A DNA stretch of 42,642 nt, taken from Pseudomonadota bacterium (GTDB lineage: Bacteria; Pseudomonadota; Alphaproteobacteria; Sphingomonadales; Sphingomonadaceae). Location: positions 1 through 42,642 of the forward strand of contig JAEZCS010000176.1 in the NCBI GenBank assembly GCA_023433445.1. The letters run 5' to 3'. Positions 14,960 to 23,142 of this stretch are shown here, piece after piece. The translations under genes were made by a program, and so were the position numbers. How positions within the stretch are numbered: the stretch's first letter is position 1; every line of letters begins with the position of its first letter. Below the pieces are notes generated by a model, which saw nothing but the letters and a program-made list of their open reading frames with translations, did no database searches and had not been told where the DNA came from.

Positions 14960-16141
14960 CTATTGTGCTGCGGTCGTGAGGAAGCGCCCCTTCGCCAGAC
15001 ATTCCGCCCACTCGGATGCTGCATCCGAGTCCGCGACGATGCCCGAACCCAATCCCAGGCGCCCCTCCTTGCTGCCTTCTTCAACCCAAATCGTTCGAAT
15101 GGCAACATTGAAGGCGGCATCTCCGTTGGGATCGATCCAGCCCATGGCGCCCGTGTAAACATCGCGGGCGTAGGGCTCGACCGCGTTGATGATCTCCATC
15201 GCCCGCACCTTGGGTGCGCCGGTGATAGATCCGCAGGGAAAAAGGATGCGCAATATATCGATGGGCGAAAGGCCGGGCAGCATCCGGGCGCGAATGGTCG
15301 AAACCATCTGGTGGACGGTCGGATAGGTTTCGACATGAAAGAGGTCTGGCACCGTCACCGTGCCAGCGTGCGACACGCGGGACAGGTCATTGCGCAGGAG
15401 ATCGACGATCATGAGATTTTCAGCGCGCTGCTTTGCGTCCTGCTCCAATTCGCGAGCCAGCGCCGCATCGGCCACGGGATCGGCCGCGCGCCGGGCGGTG
15501 CCCTTCATGGGCCGCGCAGTCAGCTGCCCACGTACATTGGTGAAGAAAAGTTCGGGCGAGAAGGAGAGGATATCATGCGCACCAGTGCGGATGATGCCAC
15601 CATAGCCCGCACGCTGGCGGGGACGAATGGCGGCGTAGAGCGCCATGACATCGCCGGTAAAGCGGGTAACGCAGGGAAAGGTCAGATTGACCTGATAGAT
15701 GTCGCCTGCGCGAATATAGTCCTGAACTCGGACGAAGGCGGCATGATAAGCCTTTTCGTCCAGCAGAGGCCGAGGCGGTTCGACTGTTGCGGTGGCGGGG
15801 TCGGGCAGCAGGTCCGGCATCAGCGCCGGGTCGATCAATCGATAGCCTTCGAACAGGCCAAACCAGAGCAGCGGCATGCCGGGCTTACGATTTCCTTGCC
15901 CTGCAGCGACGGCAAGCAGGCGGTCCTCCAGAACAAGGCCCGCCTCATAGCTCATGTAGCCTGCTGCGTGCAGACCCAGTTCCGCCGCTTCTGAAAGGCG
16001 GTCGAGCGCAGGCTGCACTTCCTCAAGGCTGTCGGCGCGGATGACTTCCACAGGGTCGCGATAAAGACGCGCGGGCGCGGCATTACGCTCTCGCGCGTCG
16101 TCGAACAGGACAAAGGCTTCGGAAGGACCCGGCAATCGCAT
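14960..16141 (-). CDS. pabB: Aminodeoxychorismate synthase component I
   Basis: The 393-residue chorismate-binding enzyme has the anthranilate-synthase I family core: GDIYQVNLTFPCVTRF, LSFSPELFF, RPMKGTARRA, ENLMIVDLLRNDLSRVSHAGTV, HQMVSTIRARML, and the C-terminal FPCGSITGAPKVRAMEIINAVEP. It would convert chorismate and ammonia to aminodeoxychorismate. The PIKG-type Lys of the PabB motif is present as PMKG. pabC follows immediately, and no pabA-type amidotransferase is in this window. A 94-base gap separates it from the divergent DUF983 gene. Confidence 0.92.
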   Translation of the reverse strand: MRLPGPSEAFVLFDDARERNAAPARLYRDPVEVIRADSLEEVQPALDRLSEAAELGLHAAGYMSYEAGLVLEDRLLAVAAGQGNRKPGMPLLWFGLFEGYRLIDPALMPDLLPDPATATVEPPRPLLDEKAYHAAFVRVQDYIRAGDIYQVNLTFPCVTRFTGDVMALYAAIRPRQRAGYGGIIRTGAHDILSFSPELFFTNVRGQLTARPMKGTARRAADPVADAALARELEQDAKQRAENLMIVDLLRNDLSRVSHAGTVTVPDLFHVETYPTVHQMVSTIRARMLPGLSPIDILRILFPCGSITGAPKVRAMEIINAVEPYARDVYTGAMGWIDPNGDAAFNVAIRTIWVEEGSKEGRLGLGSGIVADSDAASEWAECLAKGRFLTTAAQ

Positions 16142-16235
16142 CCGCGCCGTATTAACAGCCTTTTGGCCGGGAGGAAGGGTGACGGACGCTTAAACATCTG
16201 TTGCATGGATCAGGGGGCAGCAATAGGGACGAAGC

Positions 16236-16622
16236 ATGAGCGATCTTCCTTCTCCCGACATGGCGGCCCGACCGCTCAGGTCCGCATTACCGCGGGCTCT
16301 GAAGGGGCGCTGCCCCGCCTGTGGCGAAGGCGCGATGTTCGCGCGGTTCCTGAAGCCCAGCCCGGCGTGCAGCGCATGTGGGCAGGCGTGGAATGTATCT
16401 CACGCCGATGACTTCCCGGCCTATATCGTGATCCTGCTGCTGGGCCACATATTGGTGCCACTGATGATCGAGGTGAATAGCGCGCTCAATATTCCGCTGG
16501 GAATGCAAGCGCTGCTGTGGCCTGGACTGGCGATGGTGCTGGCGGGCGTGATGATCCAGCCGGTCAAAGGCGCGGTGATCGCGTTTCAATGGGCTCGTCG
16601 AATGGATGGGTTCGCTGGCTGA
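16236..16622 (+). CDS. DUF983 family membrane protein
   Basis: The 128-residue protein begins with a soluble zinc-ribbon-like part (ALKGRCPACGEGAMFARFLKPSPACSACGQAW, two CxxC pairs) followed by two hydrophobic segments (about residues 65-85 and 89-110). This layout is the DUF983 family, common in alphaproteobacteria and of unknown function. It is divergent from pabB. Another member of unknown role cannot be refined further from sequence. Confidence 0.85.
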   Translation: MSDLPSPDMAARPLRSALPRALKGRCPACGEGAMFARFLKPSPACSACGQAWNVSHADDFPAYIVILLLGHILVPLMIEVNSALNIPLGMQALLWPGLAMVLAGVMIQPVKGAVIAFQWARRMDGFAG

Positions 16623-16710
16623 ACTGCGCCCGGAGGAGTTGGGTCCGGCCTGAGGCTCCCCCCTTCACCAGATTTCCGATCTATGCAGATCGCTTGGGCC
16701 CATTCCGGCT

Positions 16711-16737
16711 GAGCCCTTGGACAGGTTCAGGGCGAAC
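16711..16737. repeat. Dispersed intergenic palindromic element
   Basis: GAGCCCTTGGACAGGTTCAG, continuing GGCGAAC, contains the imperfect palindrome GCCCTTGGACAGG/..TTCAGGGC. I recognise this as the type of dispersed short element often seen between genes in sphingomonads, here between two convergent genes. It carries no coding sequence. Confidence 0.55.
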
Positions 16738-16797
16738 AGCGGACGCTGCGCTGACGCCCTCACAAACCCCAATCTGCGCTGCGCTAACGAGAGCTGA

Positions 16798-17235
16798 TCA
16801 GTCCGGCTTCCGAAGAAAATTGCGTTCCATCGATTCCCGCAGGGTGGCGTCGATGCTGCGACGGCCCTCCGCGCCATGGGTTACGACGGTTGTGTCACAG
16901 GTGGCGACACAGACGCCCTTCTGGAAGGCCGCGGAGCTGACCGTCCAGCTGGTGCGACCGATATGGCCGATGCCGCAATGGACTTCGAACGGATAGGGGA
17001 AGTGCGATTCCTCGACGAAGTTCAACGAAACGGCCGCGACCAGCCAGCGCACGCCTTGCTCCTGAGGATGGCGCCCAAGATGGTGGTGGAAGCGGATGCG
17101 AGCGGTTTCGAAGATGCCTGAGATCGCCACATTGTTGATGTGGCCCATCGTGTCGATATCCTGAAAGCGCGTGTCCATGCTGGTAATGAAGCTGTAGGCT
17201 TCCGGGCTCAGCCGCCAGGATTCGGGTTTTGCCAT
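16798..17235 (-). CDS. Acyl-CoA thioesterase (4HBT hotdog family)
   Basis: The 145-residue single-hotdog protein has the 4-hydroxybenzoyl-CoA-thioesterase-like active-site region DTRFQDIDTMGHINNVAISGIFETARIRF (Asp-x-Asp-x-x-Gly-His-x-Asn) and then VSLNFVEESHFPYPFEVH. These enzymes hydrolyse acyl-CoA thioesters in the cytoplasm; the acyl chain preference is not readable. It is monocistronic, divergent from the AI-2E transporter gene across about 180 bases. Confidence 0.85.
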   Translation of the reverse strand: MAKPESWRLSPEAYSFITSMDTRFQDIDTMGHINNVAISGIFETARIRFHHHLGRHPQEQGVRWLVAAVSLNFVEESHFPYPFEVHCGIGHIGRTSWTVSSAAFQKGVCVATCDTTVVTHGAEGRRSIDATLRESMERNFLRKPD

Positions 17236-17412
17236 GTCCTGCTTTCCGATAATTGTCCTTAAGGCTCTTAAGCTTCATGTGCGTGGATTCAATCGCCTGG
17301 ACAAAATTGGCGTCACTGCGACCTTTTTGACACAGCTGATGCCGACGGCGGCCAGCAGATACGTTTTGTCCAGCGATGGACTTTTGCCCCTCATTTCTGC
17401 CAAAGCCAGTGA

Positions 17413-18531
17413 ATGACCGACCGGCCGCAAAATGTTCGTATCGAAGATGGTGTCTTCCTTGGATTGGTGCTGCTGGTATCTGTGGCATTCGCCTTGGTGA
17501 TCGAGCCCTTTTTCGCGGCAATCCTGTGGGGCGTTATCGCTGCTATCCTTTTTCAGCCGATCAATCAGAATGTGCTGCGGCAGATACCGGGACGGCCGAA
17601 CAGCGCCGCCAGCCTTACCCTGATACTGATCATCGCGATGGTCATCCTGCCCGCGATCGTGCTGGGTATGGCGCTGGTGCAGGAAGCGACGCTCTTCTAC
17701 GCCAAGGTGCAGTCGGGGCAGATCAACATTCCCGCGATGTTCGACGCGTTCCAGGCAAGCCTGCCCGATTGGGCGTCGTCGCTACTGGCGCGGGTCGGCA
17801 TCACCAATTTCGCGACGGTGCGAACCATGTTGGGCGAAGGGATCGCCAACAGCTTTCAGTCGGTCGCCGCCCAGGTCTTCCAGGTCGGGCAGAGCGCGTT
17901 CAGCTTTTTCGTGGCGTTGAGCGTCTCACTTTACCTCACCTTCTTCCTGTTGCGGGATGGGCCGGCGCTGGCGGCGCGGCTGGATCGGGCGGCGCCGTTG
18001 CGCGCCACTCATCGGCAGGCATTGATGAATCAGTTCGTGATCGTCATCCGCGCCACGATCAAGGGCAGCGTCGTCGTCGCCGTCGTTCAGGGGATGGTCG
18101 GCGGCATCGTGTTCTGGATGCTCGGCATACAGGGGCCGCTCCTGTGGGGCGTGTTGATGGGCTGTTTCTCCTTGATCCCGGCGGTAGGCACCGGCCTCGT
18201 CTGGGTGCCTGTCGCGCTCTACCTGCTGGCGACGGGCGCGGTGGTCAAGGGGATCATCCTCATCTTATGCGGCCTGTTCGTGATTGGCCTGATCGACAAT
18301 CTGCTGCGACCGATCCTGGTCGGGCGGGATACGCGTATTCCCGACTATGTGGTGCTGATCACCACGTTGGGCGGGCTCCAGTTATTCGGTTTCAACGGGA
18401 TTGTAATCGGGCCGGTGATCGCGGCTCTCTTCATCGCGACGTGGAACATCGTCACGCGGATGCGGACCGGAAACGGCCTTGAAGGACCGCTGACGCAGGA
18501 AGAGGCGCGGCCCGTCACCCCTGAGTTCTGA
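17413..18531 (+). CDS. AI-2E family (PerM-type) transporter
   Basis: The 372-residue protein has about seven to eight hydrophobic segments in the AI-2E/PerM arrangement: a pair near the N-terminus (VFLGLVLLVSVAFALVIEPF), a long amphipathic soluble stretch at about 90-150, and a C-terminal block with MVGGIVFWMLGIQGPLLWG, LIPAVGTGLVWVPVAL, and the family motif DNLLRPILVGRDTRIPDYVV. Members export signals or small osmolytes; the substrate here is unknown. It is convergent with the DUF4142 lipoprotein gene, only 19 bases away. Confidence 0.9.
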   Translation: MTDRPQNVRIEDGVFLGLVLLVSVAFALVIEPFFAAILWGVIAAILFQPINQNVLRQIPGRPNSAASLTLILIIAMVILPAIVLGMALVQEATLFYAKVQSGQINIPAMFDAFQASLPDWASSLLARVGITNFATVRTMLGEGIANSFQSVAAQVFQVGQSAFSFFVALSVSLYLTFFLLRDGPALAARLDRAAPLRATHRQALMNQFVIVIRATIKGSVVVAVVQGMVGGIVFWMLGIQGPLLWGVLMGCFSLIPAVGTGLVWVPVALYLLATGAVVKGIILILCGLFVIGLIDNLLRPILVGRDTRIPDYVVLITTLGGLQLFGFNGIVIGPVIAALFIATWNIVTRMRTGNGLEGPLTQEEARPVTPEF

Positions 18532-18550
18532 CGAGCCGCGATATTTCCGG

Positions 18551-19171
18551 TCAGGGTGCTCCAGCGCTGCCGAATTTCTTATCGAGAGCAGCGACCTGCT
18601 CGCGATGCTTCTCGATCAGCTTCGCGGTCGACTGCGCCAGCGTCGTGAGTGCGGGATAATCGCCACGGTTGGCGTAGCTGCTGTGCAGATTGAACGCTTC
18701 CTGGTGCGCTGCGGATTGCTGGCCCACATATGCAGCGTCGAAGTCGGCATCGCTCGCGCTCTTGAGGTTCGACAACATCGCTTGTCGGCGTGCGTCCATA
18801 TTGGCGGGGATCGCGATATTGACCGGGTTGTCGGCGACAAACTGCTTGAGCGCGGCGCTCGTCTTCTTGTGATCGTCGATCATCATCCTGGCGAAGGCCT
18901 TCACCTCCGGCGCCTTCGCCCGGACGAGAGCCATCTCGCTCGCCTCGATCTCATACATATCGCCGATCGCGGCCTGCGGAATATAGAAGGTGGTGGTGAC
19001 CGCGTCGTTGGGACTGGAAACGCCTTCGGGCTTTGGCCCCTCATAATGTCTGGCGACCGTGGCGGAGCCATTGGCGACGGGGCTGTCCCCGGCGACCCCG
19101 CTCGTCTGGTCGCAGGCGCTGGAAAGAAGAAGGGCTGCGCTGCATAGCAGCAGGGCTGCGGGGCGGATCAT
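18551..19171 (-). CDS. DUF4142 domain lipoprotein
   Basis: The 206-residue protein has a lipoprotein signal (MIRPAALLLCSAALLLSSAC, lipobox LSSAC) followed by a ferritin-like four-helix DUF4142 domain (YEIEASEMALVRAKAPEVKAFARMMIDDHKKTS, then AYVGQQSAAHQEAFNLHSSYA). It should be anchored in the cell envelope. Family members are stress- or envelope-linked with no defined reaction. Its ATG overlaps the stop of the preceding 75-residue lipoprotein gene by four bases, so the two form an operon. Confidence 0.88.
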   Translation of the reverse strand: MIRPAALLLCSAALLLSSACDQTSGVAGDSPVANGSATVARHYEGPKPEGVSSPNDAVTTTFYIPQAAIGDMYEIEASEMALVRAKAPEVKAFARMMIDDHKKTSAALKQFVADNPVNIAIPANMDARRQAMLSNLKSASDADFDAAYVGQQSAAHQEAFNLHSSYANRGDYPALTTLAQSTAKLIEKHREQVAALDKKFGSAGAP

Positions 19172-19395
19172 GGCTGGGTCCCCTCTCCGCCCGTGCCCGG
19201 CGCGCCAATGCCCGGCATCACGTTCGAGGCGCCGCTATCGCCAGCGGCGTTGATCGCGTCCTGCTGGTCCGTGCCGCCGGGCACTCGGCCGCTTTCATTC
19301 TGGGCGGCGGGGCTGCAGGCGGACAGGAGAAGCGCGGCAGCTAGGGCCGCGGAAGGAATGATAGATGACGGCGAAGGCAGGTTTTGGAACGGCAT
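19168..19395 (-). CDS. Small putative lipoprotein (75 aa)
   Basis: The product starts MPFQNLPSPSSIIPSAALAA and has a lipobox (LLLSAC) at about residues 22-27, giving a mature peptide of about 48 residues rich in Gly, Ala and Asn with no recognisable domain. I chose the ATG at 19395, which places the signal peptide correctly; the frame stays open upstream to 19593 without family support. It is coupled to the DUF4142 gene through ATGA. It may be a small companion lipoprotein. Confidence 0.65.
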   Translation of the reverse strand: MPFQNLPSPSSIIPSAALAAALLLSACSPAAQNESGRVPGGTDQQDAINAAGDSGASNVMPGIGAPGTGGEGTQP

Positions 19396-19681
19396 GCTGC
19401 TCTCCAACTGGTTGAACAAGGTCAACGCGCGCGGAGACAAGCCGTTCGCCGCCGAGCGCCAACCTGGATTAACCTGCTGCCGGTTTTCCTGTGCCTTCGG
19501 CCGCGGCCGAGCAGAAGCGAGCGTGCACCACCTTTGCCCGGGGCGACGCGGCGGGCCAGTTGCGAATTTGGGTGAAGAAACAGAGCCATGCATGCCGCGC
19601 AGTTCCAGTTGAGATCATCCTTATGCGCCTATGTTGCTGCATCTGCGCCTGTGCGATGCTTCGTGCCAGAGGAAGCAAAGA

Positions 19682-20122
19682 ATGCATGCGCTGATCATCT
19701 TGGAAATCACCCGCCAGCCCGATGGCTCGCTGCCTGACAGGCTGCTCAGCCTTGCCTATCGGGCCAGCCAGCGCGGGTGCGTGATGCTGGCGCTGAACGG
19801 CGTCTCTCCTTTCGAAGTGGATGCCGCCCTGGATCCGCTGGTCGAGGAAATGCCGCTCGATATACCGGGAGTCATCTATCGCGACGTGCGTGATGAAAAT
19901 GCCCTGTCGGAAGCATTGGAATGCGCCAGCATGGTGTTCCTCTCCCGCCAGATGGTCCGCCGCTATTCCCGCCTGCGGCATGCTGCGAAAAAGCGCTACG
20001 CTCCACCTACGGCTGCCCTTTCCGTCCTTGAACGGATAGGCCGCCCCACATCCATTCGTGAACTTGCCGGGCGCCGGTCGGCAGCCACCCCGCCCTTCGA
20101 ACAATCCGAGGCGCGGTGCTGA
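19682..20122 (+). CDS. Hypothetical protein at the head of the glycan-modification cassette (146 aa)
   Basis: The protein begins MHALIILEITRQPDGSLPDR and I do not recognise a family. The first 110 residues look like an alpha/beta domain: strand (ALIILEIT), helix (LLSLAYRASQRG), strand (CVMLALNG), helix (DAALDPLVEEMPL), strand (GVIYRDV), helix and strand (ASMVFLSRQMVRRYSRL). The last 35 residues are basic and likely disordered. AGAGGAAG precedes the ATG. It reads into the carbamoyltransferase 62 bases downstream. The fold could suit a regulator or nucleotide-binding helper, but that is a guess. Confidence 0.6.
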   Translation: MHALIILEITRQPDGSLPDRLLSLAYRASQRGCVMLALNGVSPFEVDAALDPLVEEMPLDIPGVIYRDVRDENALSEALECASMVFLSRQMVRRYSRLRHAAKKRYAPPTAALSVLERIGRPTSIRELAGRRSAATPPFEQSEARC

Positions 20123-20173
20123 TTGGCTGATTTCTTCCCCAGTCATCAACGAAACGAACGCGTTGTGCGATCT

Positions 20174-20181
20174 AAGGAGGT
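20174..20181 (+). promoter_or_regulatory. Full-length Shine-Dalgarno sequence of the carbamoyltransferase gene
   Basis: AAGGAGGT is a complete match to the anti-Shine-Dalgarno core, three bases before the ATG at 20185. This is much stronger than other ribosome sites in the window and marks a deliberate high-initiation gene start. Confidence 0.7.
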
Positions 20182-20184
20182 ATA

Positions 20185-21933
20185 ATGGACAGTTTTCTGG
20201 GATTGTTCGAGGGCGGCTATGACCCCAGCGCCGCGCTTGTTCGCGGCGGATCGCTGATCGCCTTCGCTGAGGAAGAACGCTTCCTGCGCAACAAGCATGC
20301 GACCGGATGGTATCCGTCAAGATCGATCCGCTTCTGCCTTGACCGGGGAGGCATCGACGCGGCAAGCGTGCGCGCGCTGGCGATCAACTGGGACGTGCCA
20401 TCCTACACGAATGGGGCCATGCACAACTTCTTTGCCGACATGCGCAAGGATTGGTCAGTCGATGCCAAGACGGTCGCCTGGCAGAATATGCTGCTGCACC
20501 ATTTTTCCGACGAAGTGGTGATAGCACGGCACAATGCCGCCTGGCGCAAGTCGCTGGGGGCGAAGGCTGCGCCGCCCATCCATCCGGTGCCACATCATTA
20601 TACCCATGCTCTGCACAGTTTCATGCAGTCACCCTTCGATGAAGCGCTCTGCCTGACTGTGGACGGGTCGGGCGATACGCTGTGCACAGTGCTGTGGCAT
20701 TGCAGCGGTGACGAAATCATCCCGATATATGAAGTGCCGATGCCGCATTCGCTGGGCTGGCTCTATGCCGCGGCGACCGAATATCTGGGCTTCGAAGCCT
20801 ATGATGGCGAGTATAAGGTCATGGGCCTCGCCGCCTATGGCAAGCATGATCCGGCCATCAAGGCCGCGGTAAACCAGATCCTCTCCCCAGCGGCGGACGG
20901 AGTTGGCTACCGGATCGATCCGCACATGATCCATTATGGGCCGCGCAGCTGGTCAGACCGTTTCACTGACTATCTTCCTCGCCTGCTGGGCCGCGAACCG
21001 CGCGCCGAGAACCAGCCGATCGAGGAATGGCATCACGACTTCGCCTTTGCTGTTCAAGAGGCGCTGGAGGAAGCCGTCACCCGCATGGTCCAATGGGGTC
21101 AGAAGAAAACCGGCTGCACCAACCTCTGCGTGGGCGGAGGCGTCGGTCATAATATCAAGATGAACAGCAAGCTGTATGATGTCGAAGGCATCGAACACAT
21201 CTTCCCGCACCCGCTATGTTCCGACAGCGGCGCTGCTGCAGGGGCGGCTTTTGCCGCCTGCTGGCAACAGACGGGCGCCAGACCCGAGCAGTTGTCCACG
21301 CTGGCGCTGGGGCCGGAGGAAAATGACGCTGATATCGAGGCGATGCTGAACCGTTGCGGTATCGACTATCACCGGCCCAATGACATTGCCCGGTCGGTGG
21401 CGGAGGACCTGAGCCAAGGGCGGATCGTCGGCTGGTTCCAGGGGCGGATGGAGGCCGGGCCGCGCGCACTGGGGCAGCGGAGCATCCTTGCCGATCCTCG
21501 CGCAGTGGAGGCCCGCGACAAGGTCAATGCGGTGATCAAATATCGCGAACCCTGGCGGCCCTTCTGCCCATCGATGAAGGCCGAAGCCGCCGAACGCTAT
21601 CTGGAACGGTCCGACAATGCGCCGTTCATGGTCATCGCCTTCCGCGCCAAACCGGAAATGTCACAGGATGCGCCTGCCGTGGTGCATGTCGACGGAACAG
21701 CCCGCGTGCAGATGGTGCACAAACAGAGCAATCCGCTTTTCCATCGGCTGCTATCCTCGTTCGAGGAACTGACGGGCGTTCCGATCCTGCTCAACACATC
21801 CTTCAACGTGAAAGGCGAGCCAATCGTCTGCAGCGCGGTGGATGCGGTGCGGACTTTCTTCGGCACCGGCATGGATACACTGGCGCTTGGCAATTGCCTT
21901 ATCCGTAAGCCAGCCGCCCGAACGGCGGCCTAG
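20185..21933 (+). CDS. NodU/CmcH-type carbamoyltransferase
   Basis: The 582-residue protein has the carbamoyltransferase N-terminal domain (FEGGYDPSAALVRGGSLIAFAEEERF, the metal-binding HHYTHALHSF, LTVDGSGDTLCTVLW, GEYKVMGLAAYG) and the C-terminal YrdC-like domain (GRMEAGPRALGQRSILADPR, EPWRPFCPSM, TSFNVKGEPIV). Such enzymes make carbamoyl-adenylate from carbamoyl phosphate and ATP and transfer the carbamoyl group to a hydroxyl, for example on sugars (NodU) or antibiotics. Among sugar-modifying genes here, a glycan O-carbamoylation role is likely. The strong ribosome site fixes the start. Confidence 0.92.
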   Translation: MDSFLGLFEGGYDPSAALVRGGSLIAFAEEERFLRNKHATGWYPSRSIRFCLDRGGIDAASVRALAINWDVPSYTNGAMHNFFADMRKDWSVDAKTVAWQNMLLHHFSDEVVIARHNAAWRKSLGAKAAPPIHPVPHHYTHALHSFMQSPFDEALCLTVDGSGDTLCTVLWHCSGDEIIPIYEVPMPHSLGWLYAAATEYLGFEAYDGEYKVMGLAAYGKHDPAIKAAVNQILSPAADGVGYRIDPHMIHYGPRSWSDRFTDYLPRLLGREPRAENQPIEEWHHDFAFAVQEALEEAVTRMVQWGQKKTGCTNLCVGGGVGHNIKMNSKLYDVEGIEHIFPHPLCSDSGAAAGAAFAACWQQTGARPEQLSTLALGPEENDADIEAMLNRCGIDYHRPNDIARSVAEDLSQGRIVGWFQGRMEAGPRALGQRSILADPRAVEARDKVNAVIKYREPWRPFCPSMKAEAAERYLERSDNAPFMVIAFRAKPEMSQDAPAVVHVDGTARVQMVHKQSNPLFHRLLSSFEELTGVPILLNTSFNVKGEPIVCSAVDAVRTFFGTGMDTLALGNCLIRKPAARTAA

Positions 21934-21973
21934 TGCGAATGTCGCGGCAGAGGCGAAAGGGCGGGAGGACAAT

Positions 21974-22783
21974 GTGACAGGAGATCTGCGCAGATTGTTG
22001 GCCGACGGTCGGGGGGCGGATGTCGTGCCAACCCCGTCGGGCGACGGAGCCCCGCCCCTGCCATTGATCCCTGAAGCAGGCCAGCGCGGTTCGCGGCGGT
22101 GGAGTGCGCTGGACCAAATCGAAAAGGCACTGGTAATCGCGCCCCATCCCGATGACGAAGTGCTGGGCGTCGGGGGCACGATCGCCCGTCTGGCGCGTCA
22201 GGGATGCGATGTGCAGGTCTGCATCGTGACGCGCGGCCATGCATCCCGCATTCCAGAGGCTTTGACCCTCCAAGTTGAAAGAGAGGGCGCGGCGGCGCAC
22301 CGGAAATTGGGGGTGAGCCAGACGCATTTCTGCGATCTGCCCGCCGCCGAGCTGGACCAGGTGCCACATGCGGAGATCAATGAGCGTGTGGGCGACATCA
22401 TCAGCCAGACGCAACCCGACGCACTGTTCCTGCCTTTTATCGGCGACATTCACCTCGACCATCAAATGGCCTTCCTGTCCGCCATGGTTGCGGCACGGCC
22501 GCGTCATGACCGCGCGCCCTCGCTGATCCTGGCTTATGAAACATTATCCGAAACCAACTGGCTGGCGCCCGGCGTGACGCCCGCCTTCATTCCCAACTTC
22601 TTCGTCGACATCAGTGACACATTGCAGGCAAAGCTGGACGCTTTCGCCGCCTACAGGTCGCAGGTGCGACCCTTTCCCGACGAGAGATCCCTGGAAGCGC
22701 TGCATGCATTGGCAATCATGCGCGGCGCATCGGTTTTCCGGCGGGCAGCGGAAGCGTTCATGCTTGTCCGGCAGATAGCGTAA
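21974..22783 (+). CDS. PIG-L/LmbE family deacetylase
   Basis: The 269-residue protein has the PIG-L zinc motif APHPDDEVLGVGGT and the later HLDH (IGDIHLDHQMAFLSAMVAA). These zinc enzymes de-N-acetylate GlcNAc-containing lipids, bacillithiol or mycothiol precursors and other amino sugars. I chose the GTG at 21974, preceded by GGGAGG at five bases. The open frame begins farther upstream at 21842, but that part overlaps the carbamoyltransferase. The first 50 residues before the catalytic domain are variable. Context suggests a free-amine-generating step on a glycan intermediate, then available to sulfation or acylation. Confidence 0.88.
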   Translation: MTGDLRRLLADGRGADVVPTPSGDGAPPLPLIPEAGQRGSRRWSALDQIEKALVIAPHPDDEVLGVGGTIARLARQGCDVQVCIVTRGHASRIPEALTLQVEREGAAAHRKLGVSQTHFCDLPAAELDQVPHAEINERVGDIISQTQPDALFLPFIGDIHLDHQMAFLSAMVAARPRHDRAPSLILAYETLSETNWLAPGVTPAFIPNFFVDISDTLQAKLDAFAAYRSQVRPFPDERSLEALHALAIMRGASVFRRAAEAFMLVRQIA

Positions 22784-23142
22784 TGGCCTCAACAGCCGCG
22801 CGACCTTGAAACGCCCGATGCCGAATTCAGGCAGGAGCCTCACTTTTCCGGGAGGGCGCAGCCGCGGAGCCCTCGCCTTCGGAAACGGCCAACACCACCA
22901 TCCTGCTGGGCGCCAAATGATCAGAGCTGACGCAGGTTCGCCGTTCGGGCGTCAGGGCGACCAAAAGGGCTACTAGCCTTAATCACCCATCAGTTCGGCG
23001 ACGACCGCCTCTATCCTCTGCCCATATGCGCGCCGCCCGGTCAGGCATCGAATCGGACGAACGCTGTTGTCTCCGGGAGGTAAGGCGTGAGGATTGCCGA
23101 CGTCCGTAATTTCGCAAGCAAGTGGACCCCGTCAGGCCAATC
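22784..23142 (+). other. Intergenic stretch before the phosphoglycosyl transferase, with a coupled short frame
   Basis: No full gene is visible. From 23087 a GTG-started frame of 19 codons (VRIADVRNFASKWTPSGQS) ends at 23146, its TGA overlapping the next gene's ATG at 23143. A GGGAGG site at 23075-23080 sits six bases before that GTG, whereas the ATG at 23143 has no good site of its own. Translation may therefore enter through the short frame. Other long frames in this stretch lie on the opposite strand and look like shadows. Confidence 0.4.

Noticed and set aside
12748..15994. Long + strand open frames opposite the aminotransferase, pabC and pabB genes
   Set aside because: They are shadows of the minus-strand genes caused by high GC; the minus-strand products have full enzyme motifs.
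17376..18482. A 368-codon + strand frame overlapping the AI-2E transporter
   Set aside because: It is out of frame with a clear membrane transporter and has no motifs.
19469..20365. A 298-codon minus-strand frame at the head of the glycan cassette
   Set aside because: It is antisense to the hypothetical gene and the carbamoyltransferase start, with no recognisable domain.
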